A stretch of 64,000 nt of DNA from Symbiodinium natans (Eukaryota > Sar > Dinophyceae > Suessiales > Symbiodiniaceae): assembly GCA_905221605.1 (NCBI GenBank), contig CAJNDS010002169.1:219049-283048 (forward strand), in the 5' to 3' direction. Shown here piece by piece: positions 59,792-64,000 of the stretch. The number at the start of each line of letters is the position of its first letter. Positions within the stretch are counted from its first letter, which is position 1. A program made the translations under genes and the position numbers. The notes under the pieces are model-generated. The model worked only from the letters and a program-made list of their open reading frames with translations, was not told where the DNA came from and made no database searches.

Positions 59792-59892
59792 GGATGTTCC
59801 CCCTTATACTAACAGTCCTTATTTGGGATTATAGTACCCCTCCCCCCTTTTTGAATCCCTTTCAAGGACTGTTAGTATAAGGGGGAACATCC
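59792..59892. mobile_element. Family G element with perfect 29-bp inverted ends
   Basis: Left GGATGTTCCCCCTTATACTA.. (59792-59820) and its exact complement at 59864-59892; 101 bp in total, with a poly-C/T loop. No clear target duplication. The near-perfect hairpin suggests recent origin. Confidence 0.85.
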
Positions 59893-59969
59893 ACCAAAAT
59901 TGAAACTGTATCCCCACAACCAACCCTTCCAAAGCTCTACGAGAGCTTCCCTTTTCCTCGCAGGTTGGA

Positions 59970-60110
59970 ATCATGGGCCCTTAGTATGGCCCCTTACAGT
60001 TGTTTATTAGGATCCGAAGTATGGGCCCATATTCTATAGAGTGCATATGAGGGTATTACATAACAAGGGACCCAAACTAAACCTCCAACTAAACACCCAT
60101 ACTTCCTAGA
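59970..60110. mobile_element. Family F element
   Basis: ATGGGCCCTTAGTATGGCCCC, GATCCGAAGTATGGGCCCAT and AGGGACCCAAACTAAAC, resembling the copy at 22946. Confidence 0.5.
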
Positions 60111-60179
60111 ATTTCCTGAAGGTACGGCAACGGCAAGCATGAGTCTACGACTTTCGCCGGCTGGTCCAACTGCTACCTA

Positions 60180-60922
60180 GGCCAGAACCCCTATACTTTA
60201 GGGTTTAGGGTTTAGGGTTTAGGGTTCAGGGTTCAGGGTTTTAGGGTTTAGGGTTTAGGGTTCAGGGTTTAGGGCCCCAAAAGCTTATTCTAATGATTAC
60301 AGGCCCCTAGGACAGCAGGGGCTGCGACGGTGTTCTAGCGGACACCCAGTAGCACCCGTTGGGGTTGAGGGCTTAGGGTCTAGGATCCTCTACAAGTCTT
60401 ACCAAAAGCGCTTTTTGAGAGAAAGTGCTGGTGTGTGGGTGACGGCTGAGTCCATGCGAAACAAGCGTAGGCCAAGTTTATGGTTGGGATTCAATTCTTG
60501 CCCTCAAACCCCTTCAACGTAAAACCCACTAAACCCCCGAACTCCCCTAGCCCCGAAGCAAACCCCTATACACCACCAAAGCCCCCTAAATGTCCTAAGC
60601 CTTGAGCAGGGCGTGTCTGGGGCCCCAGGCCCTCAAAGAAGATCAAAGTTCCGAACATTTCGCGATTTCCGATTTGAGTCTTCAGGCTTTGGGGTTTAGG
60701 GTTTAGGATTTAGGGTTTAGGGCTTAGGGTTTAGGGCTTAGAGGCTTACAAAGGCCTACAAAGGGTTTTAACCCTTCCCACCATGCCGACCCTCCAGGCT
60801 CCAACGATCCCTATGGGGAGACGCTTCACAGCCACTCGACTTTCCATGTGGGTGGTTGTCAAAATTATGGTCCCTTTTTGGAATTAGGACTCTAAACCCT
60901 AAACCCTAAACCCTAAACCCCA
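60180..60922. other. Non-coding stretch
   Basis: TTTAGGG-type patches at 60195-60280 and 60688-60745, a family H-like piece at 60843-60890 (CCATGTGGGTGGTTGTC, GGTCCCTTTTTGG) and a CCCTAAA patch at 60891-60920. No convincing exon. Confidence 0.5.
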
Positions 60923-61030
60923 GGATGGTACCCCAAATTTCGTAAACCCCCATGTTGGGTGCAAGTTCTAAACACGTTTTGAATCTTCACCCAACATGGG
61001 GGTTTACGGAATGAGGGGTACCTTCTTGGG
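60922..61030. mobile_element. Family H element, perfect 21-bp hairpin core
   Basis: CGTAAACCCCCATGTTGGGTG at 60941-60961 and its exact complement at 60988-61008. The inverted similarity extends outward (GGTACCCCAAATTT and AATGAGGGGTACC). Confidence 0.8.
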
Positions 61031-61787
61031 GTTGAGGGTTTACAGGGTCCTAAACCCTAAACCTCACCTAAAACCCTAAAGCTCCACACCTCAACACCTT
61101 TTTCGAGGATGTAAAGGGCACCCGGCACCTGGGTTGAGTTGTTCGTCTGCGATGGGGAACACTACCCACTTCCCACTTACGGCTCCTAAACCCTTGACCC
61201 TAAACCCTAAACCCTGAACCCTTCCTTGTTAGCGTCAGGCGGGCCTGGGCGGGGCGGACGGGGTGAGGGCGAACAATCTCGAAACCTTAAATCCTAAACC
61301 AGAACCTCGAAACCCCAAACCCTTAAAAAGGGAACTTGGGGGCCCCTAACACGCACTTCCTACCAACCTTCTGGGAACCTCATGGTAGAGTGTTCTAAAG
61401 TAAGGGCCCTTGGGCTTCACGGGGGTTTAGGGTTTAGGCTTCAGGGTCCAGGTTTAGGGTTTACAAAAACCCAGACCCCCAAACCCCCAACCCCTGAATC
61501 CTTGAACCCCTAAAACCCGTGAAATGAACTCCCCTTAAACCCCTTAAAGCCCTTAAACCCTTAAACCCCGAAACCCTCAAACCCCTAAGCCCCTACGCGC
61601 TTAACTGAACTCAAGTTTGGGATTTCTGGCTTTAGGGGTTCGACCCCCTTGGAGGTAGTTACATAGGCCCTTACAGTACTACGGCCCCTTACCTTCCTTA
61701 GAGGGGTTCTGATGTATGGGCCCTTGGGGTATATAGGGTATGTAAGGGGTATCTAAGGGGCCCCCTTTGAAGGGACCATCTTAAGGG
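61031..61787. other. Non-coding stretch with family E/F piece
   Basis: Degenerate CCCTAAA words at 61050-61070, 61190-61220 and 61480-61600. 61650-61785 contains GGTAGTTACATAGGCCCTTA and GTTCTGATGTATGGGCCC, family E/F words shared with 48720 and 56334. Confidence 0.5.
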
Positions 61788-61933
61788 TTTAGGGTTTAGG
61801 GTTTAGGGTTTAGGGTTTAGGGTTTAGGGTTTAGGGTTTAGGGTTTAGGGTTTAGGGTTTAGGGTTTAGGGTTTAGGGTTTAGGTTTAGGGTTTAGGGTT
61901 TAGGGTTTAGGGTTTAGGGTTTAGGGTTTAGGG
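61788..61933. repeat. TTTAGGG array, pure
   Basis: About 20 units with one 6-mer. Confidence 0.95.
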
Positions 61934-62227
61934 CTACTACCCTGAGAGGGGAGATCACGAGGCATCCTCAGCGTGGTCAGGGCAAAGTACCTCACCATCG
62001 CACCGCGGCATGCACGATGCCCTAGGGTTTAGGGTTTGGGGTTTGGGGTTTAGGGTTTAGGGTTTGGGGTTTAGGGTTTAGGGTTTGGGGTTTAGGGTTT
62101 GGGTTTTAGGATTTGGGGTTCAGGGTTTCGGGTGCACCGTTGTGAAGTTCGGCGAACTTACTTGCTCGAAGGCTGTTCACCCCCCTTACCAAATTCCCGC
62201 CCCCTAAGATGGAAGGTTAGTTGCCAG

Positions 62228-62452
62228 GAGCCAAAGTGGCAGAGAAGCAGCTGGCACAGGAGCTGGAATGTGCGGCTCTCAGCACATGCCAGCGACAGCG
62301 ACAGGCAAAGGTTTCCTGAGATCCTGAACATACCTGACAGACCGGGCGAAAGTGGTGGAACTCGGAACATTTGACAGCGGCAGCTTCTGATCATTATGAT
62401 TCGGGCGAATGCTATGAAGTTGGAGGGTTTTGGGACCGAATTCCCAAGCTGA
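62228..62452 (+). CDS. Two-exon gene end, unknown protein, array-free intron
   Basis: Exon 62228-62310 reads AKVAEKQLAQELECAALST then CQRQRQAK to AAG|GTTTCC. Exon 62384-62452 reads LLIMIRANAMKLEGFGTEF then PS and TGA. Both are phase 0. The 73-bp intron is canonical GT-AG and has no telomere repeat, unlike almost all others here. Confidence 0.6.
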
Positions 62453-62699
62453 GAGCCAGTATGGTGCCATCCTCCTTGTTCGTCCCGCCGGGTACTTTCA
62501 TGAGCCCATAATGTGGTCACTTTTACCTTCTCTTCCTAAAATCCGGAACCCTAAACCTTCAACTCTAAACATGCACCCTAAAACCCCTGACCCCCCGCCC
62601 CCCGCCCCCACCCCCCCGGCCCCAACCCCTAAACCCTAAACTCCCTAAACCCTAAACTCCCTTACTAAACCCAAAAAGGAAGCATAAAAGCTCCAGGCA

Positions 62700-62800
62700 C
62701 TTAGTAGCTGAGTGAGTACACTTTACACTTTTGGGATACCACTAATCCCCTATAGAACTGAATGTGTACACTTTTTGGGGGGCTTATGAGCTCAGCAACT
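62700..62800. mobile_element. Family A element, copy A3, right end replaced by CCCTAAA
   Basis: CTTAGTAGCTGAGTGAGTAC at the left; GTGTACACTTTTTGGGGGGC and CTCAGCAACT at the right. The expected terminal AAG is missing and CCTAAACCC repeats start at that point. Confidence 0.8.
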
Positions 62801-63021
62801 CCTAAACCCTAAACCCTTAACCCCAAACCCTAAACCCTAAACCCTTAACCCCAAACCCTGAGTAGGTGCGTGGAGAATCGAGATCAGCCCTAACCCTCCT
62901 AAACCCTCAACCTCACGCGGGAAGGTGGCTGGGGGACCCGTATTCCTAAGCTCGAAACCCTAGACATAGTAGTAAACCCTAATTTGGGCTTTAGTAAACC
63001 TTAAACCCTAAACCCTAAACC

Positions 63022-63116
63022 GTGGACATTGGGGGCACCTGGAAAGCCGTGAACCTGACGAGCTTCAGGGCTGCGGAAGGTTCAGAGTCGACACCTCGAA
63101 GTGCAGATAGGGCCAG
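63022..63116 (+). CDS. Exon of membrane protein gene (63.0 kb to end)
   Basis: Reads DIGGTWKAVNLTSFRAAEGS then ESTPRSADRA. CCCTAAA upstream, TTTAGGG downstream. Assignment to the following membrane exons is by order. Confidence 0.5.
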
Positions 63117-63350
63117 GGGTTTAAGGGATTTAAGGGGTTTAGGGTTTAGGGGGTGTAGGGTTGTAGGGTTTTAGGGGTCTAGGGTTTAGGGTTTAGGGCG
63201 GGTTTTGGGCGTAGCAGTACTTCAAATCCAACCTCAAGGTGTTGTTTCAGTCGAAATTCTAGAAAGCCCTAAGCCCTGGAGTGCAGTTCCCTGTCCTCGA
63301 ACGAGAAAGCCTAAACCCTAAACTCCCCAAACCCTGACTTGTTGGCGAAG

Positions 63351-63412
63351 GATCGCTTCGTCAGCGTTGTTGGCTCCCTCGTAGCGCTGCAGTTTCTGCC
63401 CCTCGCCCTGCC
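63351..63412 (+). CDS. Exon with membrane helix (63.0 kb to end)
   Basis: Reads DRFVSVVGSLVALQFLPLAL then P before TAGGG repeats. A hydrophobic helix. Confidence 0.55.
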
Positions 63413-63602
63413 TAGGGTTTAGGGTTTAGGGTGTGGGGTTTGGGGTTTGGGGGTGTAGGGTTAAGGGTTTGGGTTTAGGGCTTAAGGTTTTGCTGCTTAG
63501 TTACTGCTAAGCGTGAAGGGTTTATGGTTAAGGGCTTAGGGTTCAGGTGTTACAGCTTAGTTAATGTTACTGGTGAGTGTATATCGTGTTCCTTATAATA
63601 CT

Positions 63603-63789
<187 letters not shown>

Positions 63790-63892
63790 AAACAGGTATG
63801 TTCATCCTGGAAAGGCTTCAGAGCCAACTACTTGCAGGGGGGCAGAGGGGGTGGGGGGGCTCTGCCCACCGAAGCTCCTCCCCATACCCCAG

Positions 63893-64000
63893 GAAACGTA
63901 CCTGCTTGTCTGCGCCTGGGCCCCGTTGTGGGCAGCTGGCGGGACATTCATTGCATTCATCCTCATCTCACTTCGTGCTACGTCATTCCTTCGTGTCTGG
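63893..64000 (+). CDS. Membrane-helix exon, cut by window end
   Basis: TACCCCAG acceptor; 36 open codons, ETYLLVCAWAPLWAAGGTF then IAFILISLRATSFLRVW. A clear membrane helix followed by a basic loop. Partial: the sequence stops at 64000. Confidence 0.65.

Overview
This is a nuclear window from a microbial eukaryote, most probably a dinoflagellate or close alveolate relative. Short, GC-rich, protein-like exons (about 35-190 bases, with one 535-base run) lie in long introns. Several junctions that keep the frame need GC-AG borders. There is no operon structure, and no rRNA, tRNA, prophage, bacterial gene or CRISPR array was seen. The dominant feature is the plant/dinoflagellate-type telomere heptamer TTTAGGG, or CCCTAAA on the other strand, found in well over 100 internal arrays of a few to about 70 copies.

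The arrays are not placed at random. In most places the order along the + strand is CCCTAAA array, then exon, then TTTAGGG array. Nearly every recognisable gene reads on the + strand. So introns tend to begin with sense TTTAGGG and end with sense CCCTAAA, which makes them inverted repeats of telomeric sequence. A second layer is a zoo of about 90-160 bp terminal-inverted-repeat elements of several families, many inside introns. Three of them, at 34347-34458, 34481-34578 and 35390-35546, interrupt a reading frame and are flanked by perfect 4-bp duplications (GAAA, AGGA, GTTC). Removing each with one duplication copy restores the frame exactly. These are introners, meaning transposable elements that create introns.

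Layout: 0.4 kb holds the last exon of a Gly/Lys/Arg-rich protein. 3.0 kb holds an unknown exon, and 4.0-4.9 kb a self-inverting 21-bp minisatellite. 6.0-16.9 kb holds a Met/Pro-rich La-motif (LARP-like) RNA-binding gene plus a terminal exon. 18.5-20.1 kb is an unknown gene. 20.3-22.6 kb is a diverged tandem duplication. 23.9-25.1 kb is an unknown gene with its start codon. 26.6-27.1 kb holds a short gene end. 29.7-30.7 kb is a minisatellite block around a 100-N gap. 31.5-33.5 kb holds isolated exons. 34.0-35.7 kb is a multipass membrane protein gene carrying the introners. 35.8-38.7 kb is an unknown soluble protein gene, possibly the same transcription unit. 41.0-45.2 kb holds an unknown long exon and an unknown gene. 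46.4-50.7 kb holds isolated exons. 52.3-58.0 kb is a CrcB/Fluc/FEX-family fluoride channel gene. 58.2-62.5 kb holds further exons. 63.0-64.0 kb holds exons of a membrane protein that runs off the window.

Exon borders were set by eye from reading frame, AG acceptors and homology. Only the La motif and the fluoride channel were recognised as families; for the rest, what is visible is described without a function. ORFs that run through telomere arrays, homopolymers, (TG)n or the N gap are not genes.
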